Shown here piece by piece: positions 12,156 to 23,357 of a DNA stretch of 64,000 bases. Positions within the stretch are counted from its first letter, which is position 1; every line of letters begins with the position of its first letter. The stretch is from Trichaptum fuscoviolaceum (taxonomy: Eukaryota; Basidiomycota; Agaricomycetes; Hymenochaetales; Trichaptaceae). The DNA is taken from positions 5,699,974-5,763,973 of the forward strand of contig CAJSYZ010000007.1 of the NCBI GenBank assembly GCA_910574455.1. Reading direction: 5' to 3'. Below the pieces are notes generated by a model that was not told where the DNA came from, did not search any database, and worked only from the letters and a program-made list of their open reading frames with translations. Position numbers and translations under genes: made by a program.

Positions 12156-14558
12156 ATGTCAAAAGTCTTAAAACGTCTAACTGGAAACGTCAAGAATAAA
12201 ATAGCATGTCGTAACTTCGAAAGGGACAGCAAGTACATCACCGACAATTTCAGATTGATTGCATCGGCCCTCGATCATTGTGGGATATTCGGCAGCTCTT
12301 CATATCTGACTGATCAACAGGATACCGAGAATGATGCGAGCTCCGTGAGCTCGTTTTCGACGACAGCGACAATGGACGACAATCCTGGGGCTGGATATAC
12401 GGTAGACAAGTACTTCTATCAACCTGTTGGAAGAAGAATCGAAAAGATTGCATTTCGAATCGCCATGCCGCTTCTTTCGCCGGGAAGAATATATCAGTAC
12501 ATCGAGGAGCACCATTTTAAAGGAGTGCTCTCCTTCAATGAATATTTTCCAAATCATATTGATCTGAATTCTGTACACTTGGCTGGGCTGAACTCTCTGT
12601 TTCATCAGACACAGTGAGTGTGTTAAATACTCTTCAGAAATGTTATAAACAAGCAGTTTTCAGATCAAACTCGCTCATGCGGTCTTCTGCGGCTCTTTCG
12701 GCTCTTATTCGCTTATGTCCAACGGATGATCGTATAACCTGCTTCTACTACTTTGTTCACAATCAAATAGGCTCCCTAGCTCGGCTTTATCATCAACTGA
12801 CAATGACACTTGGGAAAAGAAGTGCTATCTTTTCTTGGTAACACTTATATCGGCACTCCTAAACTTTGTTGGCGTAAACTTGGATACAATAACCTACTCG
12901 AAGATCACCCATCCTTAAAAAAGACGTTGCTAAAGTTAGTCAATGCTTGGCGGTATGTTTTCTGTATGAATTCACAGCCGTTTCTTATTGACGTTCATAG
13001 TTCTCCGAACAAGGATGCTTTTGCTATTATGTCTGAAGCATCTCTTTACTACGCAAAAGCTGTGTATGGATACTATGCAATATGGCCCTCACCTACATTG
13101 GACTCAGAATACTGGGAAGTTATGTATCTCTTTACCATCTTCATTGTCCGCTTCATCCCTTTCATATATTACAATTCTGCTCAGCATACATGCGGCCAAC
13201 GGGCGCAACAGCTTTACCACACATGCTGCTCTTAACATTCCTGCGATGGCTTGATTCGATTTTGTACGAATTTGTGGCCAGATCTGATTTTAAGACATGT
13301 GATTCTACTACACCACATTTGTTGCAAAGTAAACTTGCAATACATGATTTGCTCATGCAGTACGTGGAATCACATGTTCATTTTCTGTGTTCTGATATGT
13401 CCCCCGATACAGCAACCCCATATTTGCAACACTACTTCCTGCAACATCATATCGCATGCATATATATAAAGAATTTAAGTCATTTGACAAGTGTTTTCTC
13501 CCAAGGAATCGACGACACCATGGAGAACATTTGACCATAATAGACAACCTCATCAAGGCTTCAATACCTAGAGCTCAACGCCTCTTAACGTCTCCTGACG
13601 AGCTTGAGCGTGAGGTTCGTAACAGCCTGTCCAAGTCAATTCTTAAAGGCGAGTGAGCATGCTTGGTCTTCATGTTTCATATCCTGAACAAACGATCTTG
13701 CATTTTTTATTCTTAGAGAATAAGATGTCTAACAAAACATATTTTACGCGCAACCACGTGCAACTTGTGCGTGGTTTCAGAAGCAATGCAACAAAAGAGG
13801 TTCTGGAAGCAAGACGGCACGACAGAGCCTGTAAAGCCTTCCAGTGTCAATACCGACTGCGACATGAATGGGGAATATACCTCCGCTCGAACCTCGAATG
13901 GGACTGGGACACGGCGAGCTGTCTCAAACGACTCTTTGAGCTCCAGGAGGAAGTGGTACCACCAGCTGCTGCCATTGCGGCGATACATCTGGACGCGGTG
14001 GAGGTAGATACATGGAATCTCTCCACTACCAAGGCCAGTCCGCCGACGAAAATGAGGGTTGCATATAAGTCTCCCACGGGCGAGACAAGGTACAAGACAT
14101 TCATTTCTTGTCCATCTTCCGAGGATATCGTATCCGCAGGTGAGTTGGAACTGATCATCGAGGTCCAAGATAAAACATTGACCACTATACTAGAGCCTCG
14201 CGGCGAATGCAAAGAAGCCGATGATCGACCAGGACATGGGACCTACAGTGCAGCACCAATCCCAGAGATCGAATCAGAGCTCGGAGTGAAGCAGGGAGTC
14301 GCGAAGCAGAAAGAAGTCTCGCTGATTCCAGAGAAGCCACACGGCGGAGCAGCTGAAAAGGCCCGGGAGGAACTGGAGGCCATTGTGGATGAGGGTGGCT
14401 ACGATACATTACCAGCGCAAGAGACTGAGGAGGGACCGGAAGTTTACGGTGATGGTGGTGACTGCACCAGAGACGCCGGCTTGGAGGAATCATTGAAGAA
14501 CCGCGAGGCGGTTCCGGGTCAGCACCACGACCAGGTATCTATTTGCTCAGTGGATTAG
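12156..14558 (+). pseudogene. Family F1 copy 1 (broken)
   Basis: Same architecture as the intact F1 copies: exon 1 at 12156-12613, exon 2 from 12664 to 12952, exon 3 from 13001, and a long last exon ending in DQVSICSVD at 14558. Family blocks are easy to see: YFYQPVGRRIEKIAFRI, LFTIFIVRFIPFIYY, HEWGIYLRSNLEWDWDTA and RVAYKSPTGETRYKTF. The reading is broken by two frame changes inside exon 2 (near 12770 and 12880) and a one-base insertion near 13218, so it cannot give the full protein. Everything else, including splice sites, is well kept, which points to recent loss. It is the first member of the array and lies upstream of F2 copy 1. Confidence 0.8.
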
Positions 14559-15384
14559 GCACGCTATGGAGGTCTTCGATCAGATTTCAGAGGTGGATGG
14601 CGTAGATCTGCGAAGCGGATTGGTGGAAGGACTTTATTATGGTAAACTGCGATTTTTGACTGAATGTCATGGGCGCCAAATGAGGCGCCGGGTGTATCTG
14701 TATCTGTTTCGTATTCAAATTAGCAATGAGAAATGGCTTTTATGTCAGCACAAGAGAGCGTACAATGAGGACATAGGCACAGTCTTCAAAGAATCTTCTA
14801 ATGTTGGGGAATACTGAAGAAGCGGCCACTAGATAGCGTCACTGGACCGGCTGCCAGCGTAAACTGGAGTTAATCATAGGCAAACACGAGCGCGCCCCAG
14901 TCTTGACTAACGGAAGCTTGTAAGGGCACGTCGAACCCATTATAAAGACAGAACCTTAAGGCGCGCAGATACCCTAGGACCAGGTTTCGAGGCCTATAGG
15001 AGGTGATTGGAAGAATAAACACGCTTCTCGTATCCGGAAATCTGACTGAGGTCCGCCGCCTTATTCTGTCGAGAAAAGCGCTGCGGGATAGAGCGAGCAC
15101 GCTCGAACCGGTGTACATCATAGCGTATCATCAATCGAATTCCGGAAGGAGCACTGGATGCCCAAGCTCGAGCCGACCGGATGCTCGAGCGCTGAGCATG
15201 AGCCAGACACTCGAAAAGCCAAGAACCACGCGGAAGGATGTCTTGACGTACATTCCGTACACCACGCGCCCGAGCGAATTCCGCTAAGAGATCCAACCAT
15301 TCAATGCAGTAATGCAATAAAATCAAATGTTTATTCACGTACTAATACAAAGCCCCTTCAGCAGTGTTGTTCATCATCAGAGTC
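14559..15384. other. Spacer between convergent F1 and F2 copies
   Basis: No gene supported. Pieces of this spacer recur behind other F1 copies: the stretch near 14860-14990 resembles 20270-20380, 33395-33500, 38790-38900 and 53380-53480, and the stretch near 15110-15180 resembles 20520-20570, 32370-32430 and 51900-51950. The spacer is therefore part of the repeated cassette. Confidence 0.5.
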
Positions 15385-16540
15385 TCAGATCAATTCTCCA
15401 TCACCATCTCCGTTTAATCTAATACTTCCAACACTAACGTACTCGCCATCGGAGCCCGAGCTTCCCATGAGGCAGATCTGGACCTTGTCAACATTATACA
15501 CGCCCAGGTCTATTCGATGCCCGTGCTCGTTTTGAGCCGTGCGTGGGGTCGGCCTTTGGACTGGACGGTGGGCATGGGCGGAAGAAGCCACACCCGAGGA
15601 CGAAGTGGGTTGCACGAAGGTGGGCTCGTAGCCTGAAGATTGATTTGCGTCAGCATCTGTGCCATCTGGCACGGAGATTGCCTTGAAAGCGTCTGAGGCC
15701 GGTATGGCGTCGAAGTCAAACGGCACGCGCTTTCCATCGCGTGAGCGTGGTCTGCGGTGAACTGCGTTGATGAGCGTGCAGTGCAACTTCAGCGGCCTGT
15801 GTTCGTCTTCGACGAGGCCGGCTTGGATGAACGAGGTGTTGATGAGCTCTACAGTTTTTCACCTACAGTGGTAAAACTGGGTAACATAGACCACGCACCA
15901 CAGACCCGCTCTTAACCTCCCATTCTTTTCGCTCTCGTCCGGCCCAACGAACATGACGTGCGCGTTTCTTGCCCCGCCGCGGTGCGGCCGCATTATATCG
16001 AGAACTTCGAGCGGGATGCGGAGTGGCTGATTCTCCATGATTGCAAGGATGCGAGGGCGGAGGGACGTGAGAAGGGCAAGAACCGTGCTCAACGTTTTCG
16101 GCATCCCCGCCGTTGCATTAGCAGCAGGGGCTAGCGATAGTCGCCTTCCAGCGCCATAAACCCGAGCGTCAAGTGCAGCCTTCGGGGTAGGATAACGATG
16201 CTTTCGTCCAGCCCGCGAATGGGTGGGTTGTTTGCGAGCAAGGAAGAGGTGAGGGCCGAATCACGCGTGTAGAGGCCAGGAAGGTGTCCCTTTCATCGCG
16301 CCCTTCAAATACTCAGCGAATCTGAAGATGAAAAGAGTTCATGCGAGTGCGGTAGAGAGGGCTACTTAAAGGTGAGAGAGAGAATAGGCGTAGTTGAAAG
16401 ACGTACAATGTGTTAACCGTGGCCTCGCCTGTGCACGTCTGATAAACCCATCATCATGTCCCAGCCACACCATTTACCAACAATTCCTTCAATGTCTCCT
16501 CGTAATCATGTTGTGCTCGACCGCGACCCTAACTCGACTC
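15385..16540 (-). pseudogene. F2 copy 1: ASCC1/AKAP7-type 2H phosphoesterase
   Basis: The family is recognised from the two HxT motifs of LigT-like 2H phosphoesterases and their surroundings: GLDESIVILPRRLHLTLG near 16200, then LRIPLEVLDI and VMFVGPDES, then LKLHCTLINAV with KRVPFDFDA near 15780. Family members act on 2'-5' or cyclic phosphodiester bonds in RNA; ASCC1 is the best known eukaryotic relative. The first exon ends RPRLTH before a GTACGT donor at 16406, and exon 2 begins at 16321. Both catalytic His are kept, but exon 2 has two in-frame stops near its start, and the exon end near 15900 has one base too many compared with other copies. The C-terminal half (HGHRIDLGVYNV to IRLNGDGDG) is an addition shared only within this array. 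Start codon not determined. Confidence 0.65.
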
Positions 16541-16660
16541 TCCTAATGCCACGGTGAACATTCGCACTGACTGCCTGCATTGGGTGTGAAGTGCGATGAG
16601 AGCCTTATGATGCATGTTACGATGAAGGAAACGGCCGGTAATACTGAAGAAACTGCAATC

Positions 16661-16762
16661 TAGTGCCAGTGGCAGAGGGGACTCGGAGCACTGGCACGCA
16701 CTGGCATACTACTATGCCAGTGGTGCCGCAGCCTGAGCCTGCCACTGGCAGTGCCAGTGACT
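16661..16762. promoter_or_regulatory. Cluster of CACTGGCA / TGCCAGTG half-sites
   Basis: At least six copies of CACTGGCA or its reverse complement lie within 100 bp, several arranged as inverted pairs, along with a repeated GACTCGGAG. The cluster lies between the 5' end of F2 copy 1 and the start of F1 copy 2, where both genes would have their promoters. Similar clusters lie at 21143-21195 and 40700-40745, both upstream of F2 starts. It could be a shared binding-site array or a decayed palindromic element. Confidence 0.45.
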
Positions 16763-17571
16763 CGGAGTGTCACACGGTCACACCGGCAATTTGAACTTGA
16801 ATATCGCGCGTCGCGACGCGTGTCTCATCTCTTAACCATTGACCACTACCGTTACTATACCACCACTGCAAATTCACTTTTGAAGTCCAAGAAAAAAAAG
16901 ACAGTCGATTTGATCTGGCGGCTCTGGTTAATTCTATTGGCTTCTTACGTCTAGAAGCAACTTCAAACCTGATGTTAATTAATGTATTCGCCACCCGGTA
17001 TATCTTCTGCTTTCTCTACTTCAAGACAATCGCTAGTTTCGTACTGACACTCACTTATCAGAACGTAGAAAGATCAACCCCATCAAGAAAGGGTTGCAAC
17101 CTATACAATTTCGCAGCTATATATACTTGAAGCTGTGCATTTCTAGATTCTTCAGTGATGCCACTGCCAGACAGGCGCCTGTGTACAATCTAACTCGGTG
17201 TCTTGAAATCTGTCTTCCATTCTCTAGTTTCCAACTACTGCAGCTCTCCATTCTTTACCGGCCAATAAATGCACATAGACCAGTAGAAGAAAACCCGACA
17301 ATGCGATTCTGTGACCCCCCATAAATATGCGCAGCCGATGTTCCAATTCTATTCTCGGACCCTTCCAATGAAGAAGTCTGATGTCTAGCCATGCTTGACT
17401 CACGGATTTGGAGATTAGAAGACCTCGTGTTATATGCATTGAAATCAGGGATACAGAAGCCGGATAATTTAGGATGCTTAGCACGTCTGCACCCTAAACC
17501 CCGAACGATAACTTGTCCTTCCTATATCTACTACACATTCAGGCTATTCCACATCAGTTTTCTTCATCATC
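16763..17571. other. Upstream region of F1 copy 2
   Basis: No gene supported. The sequence becomes AT-rich, with ATAAATAT near 17320, and runs into CATCAGTTTTCTTCATCATC directly before the F1-2 start codon. Confidence 0.4.
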
Positions 17572-19938
17572 ATGTCGAAGGCAATCAAACGTGCCATCGC
17601 CAAGCGCAAAAAAGAGAACGCCCGTCGTCGTTTCGAGGAAGATAGCAAATATATCATTGGCAATTTCAACTTGATTGCATCCACCCTCGAGCACCCGAGC
17701 AATGTGGCTGACAAAGACGAAAGCGATGACGATGATGCAAGTTCCGTGAGCTCCTTCTCAACGACAGCGACGACGGACGACAATCCTGGGGCCGGCTGGA
17801 CGGTAGACAAGTACTTTTATCAGCCTGCCGGACGGAGGATAGAGAAAACGGCATTCAGAATTGCAATGCCACACCTGTCAACGGGCAGAATCTTTCAGTA
17901 CATCGAGAAGCATTTATTTAAGGGAGAGCTCAACTTTGATACCCTTGCACCTGAAAGAAAGTATACCGCTCTGAGTTCTGTATACATAGCTGGATTAGAC
18001 ACACTATTTCATAAAACACAGTGAGTGTGTTCTCATACCAGACGGAAAATATGAAAATCAACAGTTTGTAGATCTAGTTCACTCATCCGGTCTTCAGCTG
18101 CCCTATCGGCTCTTATTCGCTTGAGCTTCACAGACTACCGTATAGAAAACTTCCTTAAACATGTGCACAATCGAATAGCACACCCCAGCTCAGTTCTAAT
18201 GCATATTGGCGATGAGAACCTGGAGAAGAGGTGCTATCTATTTTTGGTGATGTTTACACGAGCACGCTCCGCTATACTACAAAGTAATCCTGCACATGTT
18301 CTCCTTGAAAGAGATTGCTCACTCTGGAAAGAGATGTTGCTAAAGCTCATACATACTTGGAGGTAAGTCCTTTGTATGAACTTCACGCTGTTTCTCACTA
18401 AGCTCTACAGGTTTTCAAAGAGAGATGCCTTTGCTATTATCTCCGATACATCTATTTACTTCGCAGAGGTCGTACATGTTTCATGGAACGCAGATGAAAT
18501 TGAGGTTATCTACTTTTTCATCCTCTTCATTGTCCGTTTCATCCCTTTTATGTATTACGAGCCCGCACACGCTAACTGTGGACAACAAACACAGCAGCTT
18601 TACCACATGCTGCTCTCAACATTCCTACGATGGCTTGATTCGGCCTTGTGTAACATTGCCGATTTTTTCAATCAAACAAGATCAATCTGCATGCCGAGAA
18701 TGTTGCACATTAAATCTGCAATATATGGTTTGCTCATGCAGTGCGTCCAAGAATACATATTTCTATCTCTATACTCTAATATTTACCATACTATAGTGAC
18801 CCGATATTCTCGTTACTACTTCCAACGTCACTGCATTGGCTGAGTGTCAAAGAGCCACTCTATGAAGGTGAAATACCAAGGAATCTACGACAGTCCGGTG
18901 GCCATCGGTACATACTGGACAATCTCATCAAGGCTTCAATTCCAAGAACCAAGCGCCTCTTATTGTCTCTTGACGAACTTGAACGTGAGGTTCGAGACAG
19001 CATGTCTATGCCAGACTACCCAGACAAGAGTACAAATTATGTCTTATCCTTATGAGAAGAAAAAAACTCACAATTCGTTTAATTTGTCTTAGGGGAAGAC
19101 ATTCCTGATAGTTATATGGAATACACACTCAGTCAAGCACGATGTGTACATGTACCCGAAAGTGATTCAACAGAAGAATTCTTGAGAGCGAGAAGGAACA
19201 TGGGTGATTGGGAGTGGAGACAATTTAAGCTCGCATGCCAACGGCGACATCAATGGGGTATATATTTCCGCTCTAACTTCGATTGGGACTGGGACACGGC
19301 GAGCTGCCTGGAACATCTCTTCGAGCTCCCGGAGCAAGTGGAGCTGCATACTGCATCCACTATATCTCTGGACACAGGGAAGTCGGATGTATGGAATGTC
19401 TTCACGATGACAAGGTTGCCAAAGCAGATGAAGATCGCATATAAGTCTGCAACGGGTGAGACTAAGTATAAGACGTTTGTGTCTTGTCCATCTTCCGAAG
19501 ATGTCACATCTACGGGTGAGTTTCAATAGGTCTTCGAGGTCCGACACGAAACATTGACCGCTAGCACTAGAGGCCGACGACGAGTCCAAAGAAGTCAAGG
19601 ATCAACCAGGGGTTATCGCGCTCATGAACGACGACGCCACACCAGAGACAGAGACCGACTTTGACTCCAAGCATGCAGCGACGCAGGTGAGGCATAGAGA
19701 CTCGCTCAACCTGGAAGGGCCAAATTGTGAAGAGATCAAAGAATCCAGGGGTGGACAAGGGGCTATCACGCACGAGAATAGCAATGCATCATCAGCACAA
19801 GAAGAGAAGCTTGGACTGAGGTATGATTATTACAGTGACAGCTGCACCATCGAGGATCTTTTGGAGCATCCAATGAAGAACCACAAAGAAGCTCATGGAG
19901 AATACGCCGACCAGATATCGATTTGCTCATTGGACTAG
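17572..19938 (+). CDS. Family F1 copy 2, unrecognised protein (697 aa, six exons)
   Basis: Exons 17572-18020, 18072-18362, 18411-18740, 18797-19029, 19093-19515 and 19571-19938 sum to 2094 nt in one open frame, with GT/AG ends at every intron. The start is the first ATG of a basic segment (MSKAIKRAIAKRKKENARR), as in other copies. Order of parts: basic N-terminus; acidic-serine stretch ending SSFSTTATTDDNPGAG; YFYQPAGRRIEKTAFRI; a hydrophobic segment FFILFIVRFIPFMYY with LLSTFLRWLDS in exon 3; HQWGIYFRSNFDWDWDTA in exon 5; KIAYKSATGETKYKTF; a long acidic variable tail; and the fixed end DQISICSLD. I do not recognise the family. The intron at 19516-19570 restores the frame after an apparent stop at 19527. 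An equivalent donor and acceptor exist in copy 1, where the segment is a multiple of three. Confidence 0.75.
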
Positions 19939-20689
19939 GTGCATTATGCAGGTTTTCAATTCATGTATGTAGCAGATGGAGGGTGTTAAGGCATGAATGG
20001 ATAGGTGGAAGGACCTCATTGATAGAGTCGAGTGTGTTTCTTGTCCGAATGTTGTTCGAATTAGGCGCAGGGTATAGGTGTTTTGTAATTAACTTAGCTG
20101 TGAGAGATGGACTTTATATTAGCACAAAAGAGCGTAGTAAATCCTGACGTACAATGAGGCTGTAGCGACAATTCTCATAAAGTCGCTTAATGTTGGGGAT
20201 TATTGAAAATGTGACCTACTCTAGTACCCACTATCACCATAGAATGATGAGCGATTGTCAACATAGTGTGGAGTCAACTGCAGGCGAAAATTAGCGCACC
20301 TGTCTTGACTAAGAGGAGCTTGTGAGGGATTGTCTCACCTACAAAGAGGACTGAAGCCGGGATGCGTGCTATTGCCACGAATAAGGGCTTCGCGTTCCAT
20401 GAAGGTGAACGGAAGACAAACACACTTCTCAGCATCCAGAAAGTGATTTGAGGCCACTCTTGTCATCCGGACAGGTTAGACTCAAGCGATTGGAGTGCGC
20501 ACACTGGGCCGGAGTCCACAATGGCGTGTCATCAATCAAATCCCAGAAGGAATGCTAGATGCCCGCACCCCAGCTAGAGCCAGACACTCAAACCCCAAGA
20601 ACCAAGCGAGAGGAGTTCTTGTCATACGTTCTTTCTGCCATGGACTCCTGAGCGCAGTATGCAAAGAGATGTAATAATTCAACGCAATT
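19939..20689. other. Spacer behind F1 copy 2
   Basis: Contains the recurrent cassette spacer (20270-20380 and 20520-20570 match the equivalents near 14.9, 33.4, 38.8 and 53.4 kb). No gene supported. Confidence 0.45.
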
Positions 20690-20960
20690 CAGAGATGTGG
20701 CCCTTTCATAGCGCTCTAATGTTCTGTGAGTTTGAAGATGAAAAGAGCTCGTGTGAGTGCGATTGAGAGGACTATTTAGCAAAGGTAAGAGAAAGAAAGT
20801 AGGCGAAGATGAACGAGGTACAGTGTGTTAAACGTGGCCTCGCCTGCTTACGTCTGATAAGGTCACCATCAAGCTCTGATTACGATTTCTGCCAACACCA
20901 CCTTCAATTTCTCCTCCTCAAGTCCAGTCATGTTGCGCTCGAACTCGACCCGAAGCACGT
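20690..20960 (-). pseudogene. F2 copy 2a, 5' remnant only
   Basis: On the minus strand the end of F2 exon 1 and the following intron are recognisable at about 20815-20870, with the conserved junction that in other copies encodes RPRLTH before GTAC, and the start of exon 2 at about 20690-20740. The rest of the gene is missing; the sequence passes into cassette spacer. It sits directly behind F1-2 and before another F2 copy, so it looks like the product of unequal exchange. Confidence 0.5.
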
Positions 20961-21142
20961 TCCGTATCACCGATTCGCGGCCTTCCGCTCCCCTGTCATG
21001 ACAGTGCACGCTTGAGCCGAATGCATGCATTGAACATGAAGTGCGACGTGGGCGCTATGATGCATTCTATAGTGAAGAAAATGGCAGGTAACCGAACTGA
21101 AGATACCCCTTGGTGATTGCAGTGGTTCAATTGAAAGGAGCG

Positions 21143-21195
21143 AGAGCTTAGAGCACTGCCAGTGTCCGCCGGGCCGCCACTGGCACTGCCAGGCA
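21143..21195. promoter_or_regulatory. CACTGGCA / TGCCAGTG cluster upstream of F2-2a
   Basis: Four half-sites (CACTGCCAGTG, CCACTGGCACTGCCAGG) within about 50 bp, in the same position relative to an F2 5' end as the cluster at 16661-16762. Confidence 0.4.
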
Positions 21196-21400
21196 ACTTC
21201 AAGTTCTTGCCAAAATGTCACACGTCACGGACTACCTTGAATGTCCGAGTCACTGCTATCATGATGTGCCACGCGTTCGTCCTTGATCCCACCCACGACG
21301 ACGACGGACGACGGTCTGCAAACTTAAAGAACGCAGATTAGATTGAACTTTAAAGAGCGGAGAAGACAAAGGCAGTCTTCTCGATCATTACTGTTGTGAT

Positions 21401-22340
21401 CTACTTTACGCCCAAGGACGAAGTGGGTGGCACGAAGGTGAGTTCGTAACTTGAAGATTGACTTGCGGCAGCATCTGTTCCATCTAGCACGGAGATTGCC
21501 TTGAAAGCGTCCGAGGCCAGTATGGCGTCGAAGTCAAACGGCACCCGCTTCCCATCGCGTGCGCGTGGTCGGCGGTAAACCGTGTTGATGAGCGTGCAGT
21601 GGAGCTTCAGCGTCCTGTGTTCGTCTTCGACGAGGCCGGCTTGGATGAACGAGGTGTTCATGAGCTCTACAGTTTTTCAGTTACAGTAGTGTGAAATTGG
21701 GTAACATAGACCACACACCACAAACTGACCTTAACTTCCTGGTCGCTTCACTCTCTTTGCTTTCGTCTGGACCAACAAACATAACGTGCGCGTTTCTTGC
21801 TCCGCCGCGGTGCGGCCGCATTATATCGAGAACTTCGAGCGGGATGTGGAGTGGCTGATTCTCCAGAATTGCAAGGTCGTGGGGTCGGAGGGACGCGAGA
21901 AGTGCAAGGGCCGTACTCACAGTCTTCTGTGTCCACGCCGTCGTAGTAGCAGAAGAGGCTGGCGAAGTATCAGGGGAGTCTTCTTCCAGCGACATGACCC
22001 CCAGCGTCAAGTGCAACCTTCGGGGTGGTATAACGATGCTTTCGTCCAGTCCGGTATGGGTGGGTCGATTGCAATTAACGAAGAGGTGAAGGTCGAAACA
22101 CGCGTGCGAAGGTCAGGGATGTGTCCCTTTCATCGCGCCTTCAGATATTCAGCGAATCTGAAGATGAAAAAAGGCGTACGAGTGGGATGGAAAGGACTAT
22201 TCAGCGATGATGAGAGGAGGAAAAGAAATATTATCAAAAGTCGTACAGTGTGTTAGACGTGGTCTTGCGCGCCCGCCAGAGCTAGTATCACCTCGACCTC
22301 GAACTCGACCAATGCCTCCTATAACATCTCCTCCCCTCAT
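21401..22340 (-). pseudogene. F2 copy 2b: 2H phosphoesterase, truncated
   Basis: Minus strand. A Gly/Arg-rich segment and RPRLTH (exon 1, near 22255), then GLDESIVIPPRRLHLTLG near 22020, LHIPLEVLDIMRPHRGG and VMFVGPDES. The last exon begins after a GTGTGTGG...TAG intron near 21670-21705 and reads ELMNTSFIQAGLVEDEH, then LKLHCTLINTVYRR and KRVPFDFDA. Both HxT motifs are intact, so the core could be catalytic. The end is cut off: it stops at 21401 after TSSLGVK, where other copies continue for about 60 residues. The 5' region is separated from its upstream DNA by the GC-rich element at 22361. It is the F2 copy with the best preserved catalytic core. Confidence 0.65.
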
Positions 22341-22360
22341 CCGATTGTGCTGTGCTCGTC

Positions 22361-23039
22361 CTATAGTCCTCAATGGGTCGGGCCGACCCCCATTGGCCCG
22401 GGGTCGGCCTTGACCCGACCCTGTGGGCCGGGTCAATACAGGGCCGGGTCACAGAGAGGTCAAGGTGGGCCGGGTCAAGGGTCAGACAATGTAGAGAAAC
22501 ACCTGACCCTCTGTGACCCGGGTCGGCCCGACCCGACCCCCGACCCTTACTAATACCCATTTTGGTAGTCAATAGTAGCAAGTTAACTTAGTTTAAGTCA
22601 GTTAAGGCAGCTAAGTTGACTTTTAGTAATAGTATCTGTTCTTACTTACTTAAAGCACCTTGTAATGGTAATTTACTACCCAAAAGAGTAGCAACGGTCT
22701 TTTAAGAACCGTGAGAAATTAGTGAAATTAAAAGTCGGTGCTTCATATCTCTTCACAGACTGTATCTAATTAAGTATTATTAACATATACATATATTTAG
22801 TAGTTACAGTACTTAAAAGTCAGCTTAAGTTAGTGATATTCATGCTTACTAGACTTTATAGGGCCGACCCGGGGCCGACCTTTGGTTGACCTTGACCCGA
22901 CCCCCAATGACCCGACCCGGAGGGTCAGAGAGGGTCAGGGTCAGGGTCGGGCACTTGCCTCAAAATGCTGACCCGGCCGGGTCGGGGGTCAGCCAAAAGA
23001 TGCTCTGACCCGGCCCGACCCGACCTTTGAGGACTATAG
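22361..23039. mobile_element. 679-bp non-coding element with GGGTC/GACCC-rich ends
   Basis: Begins CTATAGTCCTCAA and ends with the exact inverse TTGAGGACTATAG. The direct repeat CTCGTC flanks it at 22355-22360 and 23040-23045. About 180 bp at each end are packed with GGGTCGGG/CCCGACCC motifs, while the middle 300 bp are AT-rich and non-coding. The interrupted site (GTGCTCGTCCTCGACC) can be compared with uninterrupted relatives upstream of other F2 copies. It is a MITE-like element. The superfamily cannot be named from these ends. Confidence 0.75.
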
Positions 23040-23357
23040 CTCGTCCTCGACCTGAACCACTTCCCATTGCGTTGCGTCTAACTGCCTTAGTCCCACGGCG
23101 TGCGGTTGACTCAAGCGCTTGCATTTAAGACTGAAGTATGTCGCGAGCCTTGCGGTTGTTTTGTGATGCGAATGAAGTTGAACAAGTTGGCAAAATAGTA
23201 GGCTGCAGAGGAACTGGTCAAATGATAATCTGAGTTGATCGGAGTCGGACTTTCTAACTCCGAACCCACGCTCCCCGCCCACACACTGGCACACGTCCTA
23301 TCGGACCTATCCTCACATCGTTCACACAAGCTCATTCACAATATCTTGCCTATCGCG

